Assembly: GCA_964036195.1 (NCBI GenBank) | Contig: OZ038452.1 | Location: 30,825,785-30,889,784 of the forward strand | Direction: 5' to 3' | Length of the DNA stretch: 64,000 nucleotides | Origin: Sphaerolaimus hirsutus | Taxonomy: Eukaryota > Nematoda > Chromadorea > Monhysterida > Sphaerolaimidae | In this document: positions 57,045 to 64,000 of the stretch, piece by piece | How the letters are laid out: each line of letters starts with the position of its first letter | Numbering within the stretch: position 1 is the first letter of the stretch | Program-made: the position numbers and the translations under genes | Notes under the pieces: generated by a model | Seen by the model: only the letters and a program-made list of their open reading frames with translations | Database searches by the model: none | Told to the model about the DNA's origin: nothing

Positions 57045-58354
57045 AGCAAATTTTAAGCGATGTTTACCCAATTTTTACTCAAAATCGCAAAATGTTGCTC
57101 CATTTTATTTTGCCAACTTTCACCTATAAAATCGCTGTTTTCGGCTAAATACATGGTCAACTTCCAATTTTTAACGTACAGGGGTGGGCATCTTCAGTTA
57201 CCGCTGGAAAAACGCGATAGCTTGAGCTACAGTTGAGCTATCACAATGAAATTTTAACACAATAGAGTAGACTCCATAGGACACCTATTCTGAAGTTTGC
57301 AACCCAAACGGCCACAGTTTGGAGGAGTTGTGGAACACACAGTTTTTAGTGTAATTTTGTGACTTCACCCCCCTTATCTCGGGACTGGGGGACTATTCGA
57401 GTAAAAAAAGAATTTGGTAGTAGGCGCGACCACAACATACTCAAAGGGCATCAAAATCGGCCGATGTACGACAGAATGGGATGACACCAACGACCGATGA
57501 CCCCCCCCTCAAATGCCACCCTCGATTTATCCTATGGGTGACGCCAAGTCACAAAATTACACTAAAAACCGTGTGTTCCACAATTCACCCAAAATGTGGC
57601 CGTTTGGGTTGCAAACTTCAGAATAGGTGTCCTATGGAGTCTACTCCATTGTGTTAAAATTTCATTCCGATAGCTCAACCGTAGCTCAATCTATCGCATT
57701 TTCCCAGCGGTAACTGAAGATGCCCACCCCTGTACTTTGGCTACTGTTAACCTATTTTTAGTTATTATTCACCGCTCTGCCTCAAGCCCTCTCTCCCCAA
57801 GCCCCAAGAAATGTTTTTCAGTTATACTCCGGTTACTTTACACCCTGCACGCGTGGTTCCCGCTGGAAGTGTGCCAACGATGGTTAACGCGTCCGAGTTT
57901 CATAAAAAGATGACAAAATTGATTGTTGTTATAATGTTATTCATTAACATATTTACATCGATGAATTTTTTTCATATTTTTACGGAAATCACATGATTTA
58001 AAAATCATTGGCACGCTTCCAACACGAGACATAAATCAGTGCGAGGGCAGAGTATCACGTACGCCGAGTATACCTATCTATACCTGCAGAGGAGCGATTT
58101 GCTATCGATGCGAGGGTCAAGATCTTGGACACCCCTGAGAGGGGGAATTGTTCAAGCATATAAAAACCGTATATCACAACTTTTTTATATTCTTCTGTTG
58201 CGTTGCGTGCTATCATCACAGTAACCAATTTTCAGTGTGGCACGATATCATACTGTGCATTGAGATAATGATATTGTTGCTTGCGGCTACATACGCTTTA
58301 AGCCCCAAAAGATGTGACCTAATCAGTGACAAGGGCCATTCAAATCACGGTTAG
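44012..58354 (+). CDS. SLC51A: Organic solute transporter alpha-like protein, copy 1 (8 exons, 340 aa)
   Basis: SLC51A/TMEM184-family membrane protein; the vertebrate relative is the alpha subunit of the basolateral bile acid/steroid carrier, but the substrate here is unknown. Exons: 44012-44120, 44785-44942, 45273-45346, 46805-46996, 48017-48150, 54587-54669, 55899-56052, 58236-58354. All phases agree, giving 340 codons plus TAG; human OST-alpha is also about 340 residues. Features: N-glycosylation candidates near the N-terminus (NES, NNS), the C-x(n)-FP-x(n)-YF extracellular motif near residue 24, seven hydrophobic helices (about 41-63, 78-100, 104-130, 188-207, 224-246, 258-283, 305-323), the family's cysteine patch FKCCRKCCP (Cys 166, 167, 170, 171), and NLQG in helix 6. 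Start: the ATG at 44012 is the first in this frame that gives the N-terminal motif; ATG 43998 is out of frame and meets TGA. A tandem paralogue follows at 60656. Confidence 0.88.
44214..44660. repeat. Stack of ACCGTATTT-family pieces in intron 1 of copy 1
   Basis: Starts at TACCGTATTACCGTGAAATAC and TACCGTATTTCCTCGAATTAC (44353), then four near-tandem units of TCGAAAACACCTGGGGGTATT type, about 60 bp each, to 44640. Confidence 0.75.
44785..44942 (+). CDS. SLC51A: OST-alpha copy 1, exon 2
   Basis: Acceptor CGTCGCAG|ATATCG; G + AT completes Asp. Encodes helix 1 (AVTLAFSLLAAVCTAATCVL) and DNEHRQSLVLSVLGVFP at the start of helix 2. Donor CCG|GTTTGT, phase 0. At 158 bp it equals exons 2 plus 3 of copy 2. 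Confidence 0.88.
45273..45346 (+). CDS. SLC51A: OST-alpha copy 1, exon 3 (74 bp)
   Basis: Acceptor CATTGCAG|TTT. Encodes FVSISSVIGVFAPTSLHLMA and VFNP. Donor CCGGC|GTGAGT, phase 2. Same length and phase as exon 4 of copy 2. Confidence 0.88.
45726..46796. mobile_element. TATACTC-ended MITE split by a hAT-like insertion
   Basis: Left end TATACTCGGCGGACATTACAC at about 45728, right end GTGTAAAGTTACGGGAGTATA at about 46795, which lies directly before OST-alpha copy 1 exon 4. Confidence 0.8.
45754..46656. mobile_element. hAT-like element, TSD CACTCTAC, GGCGCC-rich ends
   Basis: Ends TAGTGATGGAA / TTCCATCACTA; exact 8-bp duplication CACTCTAC at 45746-45753 and 46657-46664. Both ends are built of GGCGCCATGGCGCC-like palindromes; the centre (about 45990-46450) is AT-rich with no transposase ORF. 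Confidence 0.92.
46805..46996 (+). CDS. SLC51A: OST-alpha copy 1, exon 4
   Basis: Acceptor GCTCGCAG|TTTC. Encodes FTDLVIHLAHGRKYLIKSIK, VRVILGSGP and the Cys patch FKCCRKCCPSLPV typical of OST-alpha proteins. Strong donor GTAAGT, phase 2. Confidence 0.9.
47308..47788. mobile_element. ACCGTATTT-family copy (TTGCTTGAATAATCC type) with nested palindrome
   Basis: Ends TACCGTATTTGCTTGAATAAT / ATTCTAGCAAATACG. Interior T/G-run blocks as in 60789-61128. The palindrome at 47492-47686 interrupts it. Confidence 0.75.
47492..47686. repeat. 195-bp near-perfect palindrome
   Basis: Arms of about 84 bp beginning AAGCCGGAATTAGAGCTCAG, with three GACGTGAAATGAC-like repeats, match on both sides of a 24-bp centre. 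Degenerate relative at 17208-17450. Confidence 0.9.
48017..48150 (+). CDS. SLC51A: OST-alpha copy 1, exon 5 (3' end uncertain)
   Basis: Acceptor TTTTGCAG|AAAAAG. Encodes SLRFLEASVSQSVALQAVIS and LCAFIVFLNG (helix 4). Two donors give the same phase: ATTG|GTTCGT (end 48129) and TACC|GTACTT (end 48150). The second lies inside the terminal repeat of the MITE at 48147. Confidence 0.8.
48147..48544. mobile_element. ACCGTATTT-ended MITE abutting OST-alpha exon 5
   Basis: Ends TACCGTACTTCCTCGAAATAC / AATAAATACGGTA. Its first bases coincide with the end of exon 5 of copy 1. Confidence 0.8.
48747..49420. mobile_element. hAT-like element, ends TAGGGATGGCCAA
   Basis: Ends TAGGGATGGCCAAAAAAG / CCCTTGGCCATCCCTA; flanks GTCGACTC (48739-48746) and GTTGACTC (49421-49428) match at seven of eight bases. 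Relatives of the TAGGGATGG end occur near 48625 and (inverse) 54508. Confidence 0.75.
49728..53150 (-). pseudogene. Degenerate BEL/Pao Pol
   Basis: On the minus strand, pieces of RT lie at the high-coordinate end (about 52440-53125; motif ADIEKAFLQIGL in 52436-52642) and an A17/RNase H-side piece at the low end (49728-50111; motif AYDPIGFTAPVSL), the right order for BEL/Pao. Stops and frameshifts break it, and 50400-52150 is AT-rich filler with a hAT-like MITE. It is more diverged than, and distinct from, the element at 1-6118. Confidence 0.8.
51393..51836. mobile_element. hAT-like MITE, 444 bp, TSD ACCTACAG
   Basis: Ends CAGGGACGTATCCAGG / CCTGGATACGTCCTTG; exact 8-bp duplication ACCTACAG at 51385-51392 and 51837-51844. 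Third copy of the family at 28924 and 35033, in the opposite orientation. Confidence 0.92.
53879..54400. repeat. MITE, ends CAGAGTTGTTAAAAGTAC
   Basis: Left end CAGAGTTGTTAAAAGTACC, right end GTTTTAACAACTATG, enclosing repeated AAAGTATACGTAAACGTAAA and GAGTAAAAGTAAATACG blocks. Relatives: right half at 43140-43450 and a copy at 62764-63669 split by another MITE. Confidence 0.7.
54587..54669 (+). CDS. SLC51A: OST-alpha copy 1, exon 6
   Basis: Acceptor ATTTCAG|GATTGG. Encodes LAVSIINVFSSLSAMAACFA and LVDMTNP (helix 5). Donor CCA|GTGAGT, phase 0. The 6.4-kb intron before it holds a 3.9-kb compound transposon. Confidence 0.88.
54970..55832. mobile_element. Compound of ACCGTATTT-ended MITEs
   Basis: TACCGTATT ends at about 54976 and 55163, inverse ends AATACGGTA at about 55613 and 55830, so one copy (55163-55613) is nested in another. 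It ends about 65 bases before OST-alpha exon 7. Confidence 0.75.
55899..56052 (+). CDS. SLC51A: OST-alpha copy 1, exon 7
   Basis: Acceptor TATCACAG|ATC. Encodes VPTILTFIQLMIIFVNLQGA, VTGLLAFVGVIKGTKLLTPQ and MHAI: the K-x-V-x(n)-F-x-NLQG pattern of helix 6. Donor ATTT|GTGAGT, phase 1. Confidence 0.9.
56148..56562. repeat. Multi-hairpin MITE pair, ends GGTGCCGGTTCCGCAAGTG
   Basis: Two head-to-tail units, each of which folds back, made of AAGTTAAGAGTTAAAACTTA-like words; ends TGGCCCCTGTTCCGCAAGTG at the internal join and CTTGCGGAACCGGCACC at the right. Relatives at about 45520-45610 and 59405-59595. Confidence 0.8.
57005..57042. repeat. (AT)n microsatellite
   Basis: About 18 AT dinucleotides in a row. 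Confidence 0.95.
57180..57736. mobile_element. Fold-back MITE, ends TACAGGGGTGGGCATCTTCAG
   Basis: Arms of about 190 bp are inverted with few mismatches (right end CTGAAGATGCCCACCCCTGTA). TA flanks the CAGGGGTGGG ends. No ORF inside. Confidence 0.85.
57823..58072. mobile_element. TATACTC-ended MITE, inverted copy
   Basis: Starts TATACTCCGGTTACTTTACAC, ends ACGTACGCCGAGTATA. Lies about 160 bases before OST-alpha copy 1 exon 8. Confidence 0.8.
58236..58354 (+). CDS. SLC51A: OST-alpha copy 1, exon 8 with stop
   Basis: Acceptor TTTTCAG|TGTGG. Encodes LWHDIILCIEIMILLLAATY, the family's WHN-LLCLEM helix 7, then ALSPKRCDLISDKGHSNHG and TAG at 58352-58354. A GT at 58350-58351 could act as donor and would join in phase to 61704, but that exon belongs to copy 2 by similarity. 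Confidence 0.85.
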
Positions 58355-60655
58355 CTGGGTTTAATGACGGCAAACCCTCTTAGAAAATGGTTATTTTTCT
58401 AAAATGACTTCGTTTTTCGAATTTTCCGAAAATTTTTAATTTGCAAATCGAGATTTCGTATTTTCAATTGTTTTCCATGTCCTGCACTCCGCAGAACACA
58501 AACTGCAGTATTTGTCATGTACGTTCTCTTTACACTCAATCTGGGGGGGGGTATTTCGAGAGGGGGTTGGGTGATTGTTTCATAGTGGTCTCGAGAGGGG
58601 GGGGGGTCAAACGAGGGGGGTATTTCGAGGAAATACGGTATTGGGCAGTTATTTGTTCAGTTCCCCTAGAGGCAAAATTGAATGACAAATGATAAAAGCA
58701 AGAAAACTGACAAATGGTAAGTTAAGAGTAAATTTAAAAGCAAAGAGTAGAGTAGAAAATTAAAGGTCAAGGGTAAATGTTTACTTTTTACTTTATTTAT
58801 TTATTACATTTTCTTGTGATTTTCCATTTACCTTTAACTTGACTTTTTAGAGTTCACTTTACACAGAGGTAACTTTTCACTTTACTCTTAAATTGGCATT
58901 GATTTTTTTACTTAGCTTCTAACGGAACCGGTATGGCGGTGCACTTGTACGCACAAATGCCTGGTACGCACAAACGCCCGGTACGCACAAAATTGTGCCC
59001 GCCACGCACATCTGCCCGATACGAAATAACATTATATTACATTTTGACCGTGTTTTTCACTTCACACTTGTGAGTAAAGTGAAAAAAAGTTGCGCAATGA
59101 CATTAGTTAACTTGTTGTCACTTCACACATATTTGAACATCACTTGAAAAAGCGTCAAGTGAAAAAAACGATCGATAATGGCTATTTTTGACCGTTTTTT
59201 TCACTTGACACTTTTTCAAATGATTTTCAGATATAAGTTAAGTGAAACAAGCTGTGCAATAACATTAGTGACCATCTGTCCGGTACGCAAAGATCATCAG
59301 CCATGTAAGTACCGGGCAGATGTGCGTGGCGGGCACAATTTTGTGTGTGCCGGGCGTTTGTGCTTACCAGGCATTTGTGCGTAGGAGGCCTGGCCCACCG
59401 GTATCAGGTGCCAGTTCCGCAAATTGAGAAGTCAGAGGTAAAATGGCAAATGCAAGGTGAATTGCGAAGAAAATTGGCAAAAACGAAGTAAAGAAGTAAT
59501 TTCGCTTTTGCCAATTTCCTTCTCAATTCACTTCTCATTTCACTCCGCATTTGCCATTTTACTTCTGAGTTCTCAATTTGCGGAACTCGTCCCAGGTCCC
59601 AGCATCAAAGATAAGATGACGTTCATTCGCTTTGGTGAACTAAAATCAGTCAAAAACCCACTCAGATGAAGCAACGGGAACTGAATTTGGAATACCGAAT
59701 GATAAATCATCATCCAGTGAAGATGGTGCTGAAAGTGCCGCCGTTTGTAACAATGATTGACTGTTTTTGTAAATACCGTATTACCTCGAAATACCCCCAT
59801 GGGGGTTTATTATTTCGCCAGCAAAATTTGAGGGGGGTTAATTCGAGGGGGGGGGGGGGTTTATTCGAGGGGGGGTTTTATTATTTCGCCAGAAAATTTT
59901 GTGGAATTCACAGTAAACAATACGCTATTTTTTACACAAAAACGGTAATAAATGTAAGAATATAGGTTATATTGGGGCTATAGATGTACATCTGTACACA
60001 AATGAGCGTAAAAGAGTAGCTGCGATGCAAATAAGTAGTAATAAAAACATCATGTACATTGCATACATGATGTACATCATTCCGGAGGGGGGGTATTTCG
60101 AGGGGGGGGGTTATTATTTCCCCAGCCCATTTTGAGGGGGGGTTAATTCGAGGGGGGGGTTAATTCAAGGGGGGGGGGATAATTCGAGGTAATACGGTAT
60201 ATGATTTGTCCAATGAAAACCTACTTTATTTGCCATCCTTAGTGATAACTGACCAAAAAATATGACAATTATTGACGTTTGCGCAAACTACGTAAACAAA
60301 CAGAACTAAGTACACACCTGATAACGTTTTCATTCATTTCATTGTACCTCAGTTAAATAGTTTACACCCTGCATTCCGGTTGGACGCGTGCCAATAATTT
60401 TTAAAACATGCAATTCTAATCAAAAGTTAAAAACATTCATTGGTTCAAAGTGGTTGAATTCATTCAAAACTTTAAACATCAACAATTTGTTTTTGTTTTA
60501 TATTTTAACAAAAATAACATGCGTTAATTATCATTGGCACGGTTCCATTGCGAGACATAAAAAATTGCCAGTGAAGAGTGTCAAGTAAACGTACATTTAT
60601 TATATACGTTTAATGTATCTATTGGACCACTTTTTGATTTCAAAGTATTTTCAAA
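58355..60655. other. Spacer between the two transporter genes
   Basis: About 2.3 kb with no exon seen. Contents: a partial ACCGTATTT-family piece (58490-58640), CGGTACGCACAAA-type tandem words and their inverse (58930-59395), a GGTGCCAGTTCCGCAA fold-back (59405-59595), the MITE at 59774, and a diverged TATACTC-type relative (60358-60595). Confidence 0.55.
59774..60201. mobile_element. ACCGTATTT-family copy
   Basis: Ends TACCGTATTACCTCGAAATAC / GAGGTAATACGGTATA with long G-runs; between the two transporter copies. Confidence 0.8.
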
Positions 60656-60731
60656 ATGAACAACAACCTAACAATAAATTCAAGCATTGTGTGTTTGAAT
60701 GGATTCCCCCGGGCGAGTGAATACTTCAAAA
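60656..60731 (+). CDS. SLC51A: OST-alpha copy 2, exon 1
   Basis: MNNNLTINSSIVCLNGFPRA then SEYFK. Donor AAAA|GTGAGC, phase 1 as in copy 1. Confidence 0.8.
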
Positions 60732-63700
60732 GTGAGCTTTTTCTTCTGTTTCCAATTCACCTTAGCTTATATTTACTTCAACACCTAAATACCGTATTTG
60801 CTTGAATAATCCCCCTGGGGGATTATTATTTCGTCAGACTATTTTGAGGGGGGAACTAATCGAGGGGGGGGGGGAATTATTCGAGGGGGGGGAATTATTA
60901 TTTCGTCAACATTTTCAACCATGTTTCTATCAACTCATTTGATGAAATCTGCTTTATTCACACAAAAACGTGCCATTTTTGTTTAAATTGGGCACAATAA
61001 ATTGAGCAAATTCTTTAAGGGGGGATTATTCGAGGGGGGAATTATTATTTCCTCACTCGTCTTACAGCGGGGGATTATTCGAGGGGGGGAATTATTCAAG
61101 GGGGGGTACTATTCAAGCAAATACGGTATTTGAATACCGCATTATGATGAGTCATTTCAGTGACAATTGTTTTCTTCAATACGATGGTTTAAATATCAAT
61201 CCGGTCTGTATGTCACACTAAAGTTCACCAAATTCATGCTTTGCAATGAAATCTACCATATCAAATGTGAATAGAAAACAAAAATAGAATTCTGAAACCA
61301 CTAACTGTATTTCTTTTCTTACAATAGAAGAGTGTCTTTTTATTTTTGTCTACTTTTTTATCTGCCGTTCAATTGGAGGCTGCCATTCTTTTTTATCACC
61401 AATTTTTTCAGACGTTTTATTTGAACATGGTTCAATTTTTTTATGAAGCTAGAGCAATGTTTTGATATCAGAGCATCAATTTGATTTTTTGTCTATTGTA
61501 ATGCTCTCAGCATTCATTACTTTTTATATTTTTTTTGTGTTCTGGCATTTCCAACGTAATTTATGCCTACAGTTCTGTTGGAGACTGCCGTTCTATTGTT
61601 TTTATGAGTCGAAAACCGCTCTAAATCCTGCCATTCTATTGGAGGTGCCCTTCTATTTGAGGTATGCCATTCTATTAGCATAAACTTACCCCCTAATGGG
61701 CAGCAATCGATGGGACCACGTTTGCATTTATCAACCTGGCACTGGGCTGCACGGTGGTGACTAGCTGCTTGTTCTTGGCGCACCTGACCGCCATCTACAG
61801 GTTCGGTGGAAAGTGGCACTTGTGGTGAATGTGCTGTGGGTGATTCAATGTATGCATTGAAAACTTGGTGGTTTTGTGCAAATATAAGTACTGTATATCC
61901 TCGAATAAGACCCCCTCCCTCGAATAACTCCTCCCCCTCGAATAACTCCCCCTCAGAAAGTCTGACGAAAAAATAACTCGCCCCTCGAATAACTCTTACC
62001 CCTCTCTTGAATAACTCTTCCCTCTGGGTGAAAAATATCCTAAAAAATTTACAAAAATGATCGATGAAAATACAAAAATAATGTTAACGTATAGCAGCGA
62101 CAGCAGATACATAACATGTATATTACGCAGTGTATACACTGTTTTGTTGTGGTTGAACTGTTAAATACCTACATGGATTACATGAGTTAACAGAATGCAT
62201 CCATACAATGAATTTATTCAAGTTTTCTGAGGAAAAAATAACTCCACCTTCAATAACTCCCCGCTCAAAAACTCTGACGACAAAATAACTCCCCTGGGGA
62301 CTTATTCGAGGATGTAAATACGGTATACTCTCAGAATAGCTCTCAAAAATAAAGTTTCTTGTACTGTAAAATGTCACGTTCTGAGTGGAAATAAACGTAA
62401 ATACATTACGGCATTCACTAGGCATTCATTTTACATGTAATTTTTCATGGCATTCACATGCCATTTTACAGGTTACCGGACTGGTATCAAAAAATGTAAC
62501 GATAACTGTACGGAAGTTTTGACGGTTTACCGGTAATTATTGTAACTTTACAGGACCTTTTCCCACCAAAATACAGGTGCGTCAGAGAAAACGAGTACAG
62601 GCAGACTTTGCTCATCAGCATGGCTAGCGTTTTCCCGGTGGGCTATTTTCCTATTTATTTTCTTCCGGTTTCGGTTGAGATATCTCGGTGAAAGTTGTGG
62701 CACCTTTTCTGGTATTTACTTTACCGTAATGCCATACTCCAGCAACTTCAGAATAGAGTTGTTAAAGGTACCGAACTTTTTTCAAAGTATATGTAAACAT
62801 AAAGTTGTTTTTTTACTCACCCCCTGAGTACGATTCTGGTGTAATTTTTTTTACTTTTACACATAGGTAAACGTGAGTAAAATACTTTCCCCCCAGAAAA
62901 CGTAAAATTGAGTATTTTTGGAATTTTGCCCCATTTTTCACTAAAAATCACGAATTTCCTTTTTTGACCATTTTAAACATTCAAATTCGCTAGTTCATGT
63001 GTTTTTTTTCTCCGTATTTTGAGTTACCCTAAATCCTCGAATAAGACCCCCGGGGAGTTATTTTTTCGTCAGACGTTTTGGAGGGGGGAGTTATTCAAGG
63101 GGGGGAGTTATTCGAGGGGGGGAGTTATTATTTCCTCAGGAAACGTGGACTTAATTCATTGTATGGATGCAGTATGTAAACTCGTTTAATTAAGGTATTT
63201 CACCGTCCAATAACAACATAACAATGTGTATACACTGCATACACATTATGTATCTGCTGTCGCTGTCATAGGCTACTATTCTTTTATATTTTTGCATTGT
63301 ATCCTTTTCATCATAGGGAGGAGTTTTTGAGAGGGGGGGAGTTATTCAAGGGGGGGAGTTATTTTTTCCTCACCCCGCCAGCAGGGGGGACTTATTCAAG
63401 GGGGGAGTTATTCGAGGGGGGGTCTTATTCGAGGATTTGCGGTATTTTTGGCAATTTTTGAACCTATTTTTCGCTTTTTTTCTCCATTTTTCCCATCTAT
63501 GTCATGAAAAAGCCTATAACAAAGGCTATCCGAAATACGTTTTCTGTACTCGAGTACTTTCAAAAAGTATATATGAAAGCGAGTCCAGGTACTTTTTCAA
63601 AGTAAAAGTAAAAGCATTTACTCAGTACTCGATAATGTGTACTTTTTGAGTAACCGTTTGAACAATTATGCTTCACACCTAGGGCGGGCGGTTCACGCTG

Positions 63701-63903
63701 GAAGCATGTCAACAATGAATTTTTTTCTTTTTACAAAAATCGCATATTTTAATTATCATCGCCACGTTTCCAACGTGAGACATAAAAAGTCCATTGAATA
63801 AAAGCTTCTATAAATTTTATTATTCGCAGTTGACCAGCATAAGTTCGACAATTGCCATATTCGTGCCGTCCACTTTGCATCTCATGTCAATTTTCATTGC
63901 AGC
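60656..63903 (+). CDS. SLC51A: Organic solute transporter alpha-like protein, copy 2 (first 4 exons)
   Basis: Tandem paralogue of the gene at 44012-58354, same strand, partial at the right edge. Exons: 60656-60731, 61704-61800, 62577-62637, 63830-63903; all phases agree. Residues line up with copy 1: CLNGFPRASEYF with CATSFPYTADYF, IDGTTFAFINLAL with IDAVTLAFSLLA, ENEYRQTLLISMASVFP with DNEHRQSLVLSVLGVFP, and TSISSTIAIFVPSTLHLMS with VSISSVIGVFAPTSLHLMA. Two N-glycosylation candidates (NLT, NSS) sit in the first ten residues. Identity is moderate, so the duplication is not recent. The Cys patch and helices 4-7 would be beyond the window. Confidence 0.83.
60789..61128. mobile_element. ACCGTATTT-family copy (TTGCTTGAATAATCC type)
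   Basis: Ends TACCGTATTTGCTTGAATAAT / ATTCAAGCAAATACGGTA, in intron 1 of copy 2. Confidence 0.8.
61704..61800 (+). CDS. SLC51A: OST-alpha copy 2, exon 2 (97 bp)
   Basis: Acceptor ATGGGCAG|CAATCG. Encodes helix 1, IDGTTFAFINLALGCTVVTS and CLFLAHLTAIY. Donor CTACAG|GTTCGG, phase 2; reading through it reaches TGA at 61826. Confidence 0.85.
61890..62326. mobile_element. ACCGTATTT-family copy (CTCGAATAAGACC type) in the extra intron
   Basis: Ends TACTGTATATCCTCGAATAAG / CTTATTCGAGGATGTAAATACGGTA (trimmed) with CCCCTCGAATAACTC blocks. It makes up over half of the intron that copy 1 lacks. Confidence 0.8.
62577..62637 (+). CDS. SLC51A: OST-alpha copy 2, exon 3 (61 bp)
   Basis: Acceptor AAATACAG|GTGCGT. 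Encodes CVRENEYRQTLLISMASVFP. Donor CCG|GTGGGC, phase 0. Too short for ORF-based detection; identified by similarity to copy 1. Confidence 0.85.
63027..63443. mobile_element. ACCGTATTT-family copy nested in the CAGAGTTGTTAAA-type MITE
   Basis: Ends TACCCTAAATCCTCGAATAAG / TTATTCGAGGATTTGCGGTA with G-run blocks, inside 62764-63669, in intron 3 of copy 2. Confidence 0.78.
63830..63903 (+). CDS. SLC51A: OST-alpha copy 2, exon 4 (74 bp)
   Basis: Acceptor TATTCGCAG|TTG. Encodes LTSISSTIAIFVPSTLHLMS and IFIA. Donor GCAGC|GTTCGT, phase 2; length and phase equal copy 1 exon 3. Confidence 0.85.
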
Positions 63904-64000
63904 GTTCGTTTTTCGCTACTTCATTTTGCTATGCTTACTTATGCAAACGTAGAAAATACAACAATTGCGGGGAGATACTTTGGAGAAATACGGTACTAAA

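Noticed and set aside
58349..61828. Splicing OST-alpha copy 1 exon 8 to 61704 to give a 9-exon gene ending at 61828
   Set aside because: The phases fit by chance, but 61704-61800 aligns with the helix 1 exon of copy 1 and joins in phase to 62577, and exon 8 reads straight into a stop at 58352.

Overview
The window is a piece of an invertebrate animal nuclear genome. The evidence is spliced genes with GT-AG introns, a BEL/Pao retrotransposon (a group known only from metazoans), a 200-N scaffold gap, and a very high density of short inverted-repeat transposons (MITEs). I cannot name the phylum. Genes occupy only about 3.6 kb of coding sequence; nearly everything else is mobile or satellite DNA.

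Layout. 1-about 7600, minus strand: a BEL/Pao LTR retrotransposon running off the left edge. It has a broken gag and one very long Pol ORF that continues in frame into an envelope-like tail. 8590-14095: a 167-bp satellite in about 33 monomers, carrying a recent 10-monomer (1670-bp) higher-order duplication. 15261-37207, plus strand: the last 18 exons of the glycine cleavage system P-protein (glycine decarboxylase, GLDC), 775 residues to a stop; the N-terminal roughly 245 residues are not in the window. 37208-44011: intergenic, filled with nested MITEs and a 200-N gap. 44012-58354, plus strand: a complete 8-exon gene for a 340-residue, seven-helix organic solute transporter alpha-like protein (SLC51A/TMEM184 family). 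60656-63903: the first four exons of a second, tandem copy of that gene, which runs off the right edge.

The exon models rest on splice sites whose phases fit at every junction and on recognisable family motifs, not on any search. In the two transporter copies, exon 3 of copy 1 and exon 4 of copy 2 are both 74 bp. Exon 2 of copy 1 (158 bp) equals exons 2 and 3 of copy 2 (97 + 61 bp), so one copy has an intron the other lacks. In copy 1 a MITE begins exactly at the end of exon 5 and may supply its splice donor.

The mobile fraction can be dated by nesting. Families with verifiable target-site duplications include hAT-like MITEs with 8-bp duplications (several sets of ends), GGGCC-ended MITEs with 3-bp duplications (lengths 163 and 230/231 bp), a TTA-flanked near-perfect palindrome, TA-flanked ACCGTATTT-ended elements (about 20 copies) and a gag-only LTR retrotransposon whose 223-bp LTRs differ at one base. 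No defence island, CRISPR array or biosynthetic operon is present. The most unusual things are the structures of the mobile elements and their effects on exon boundaries.
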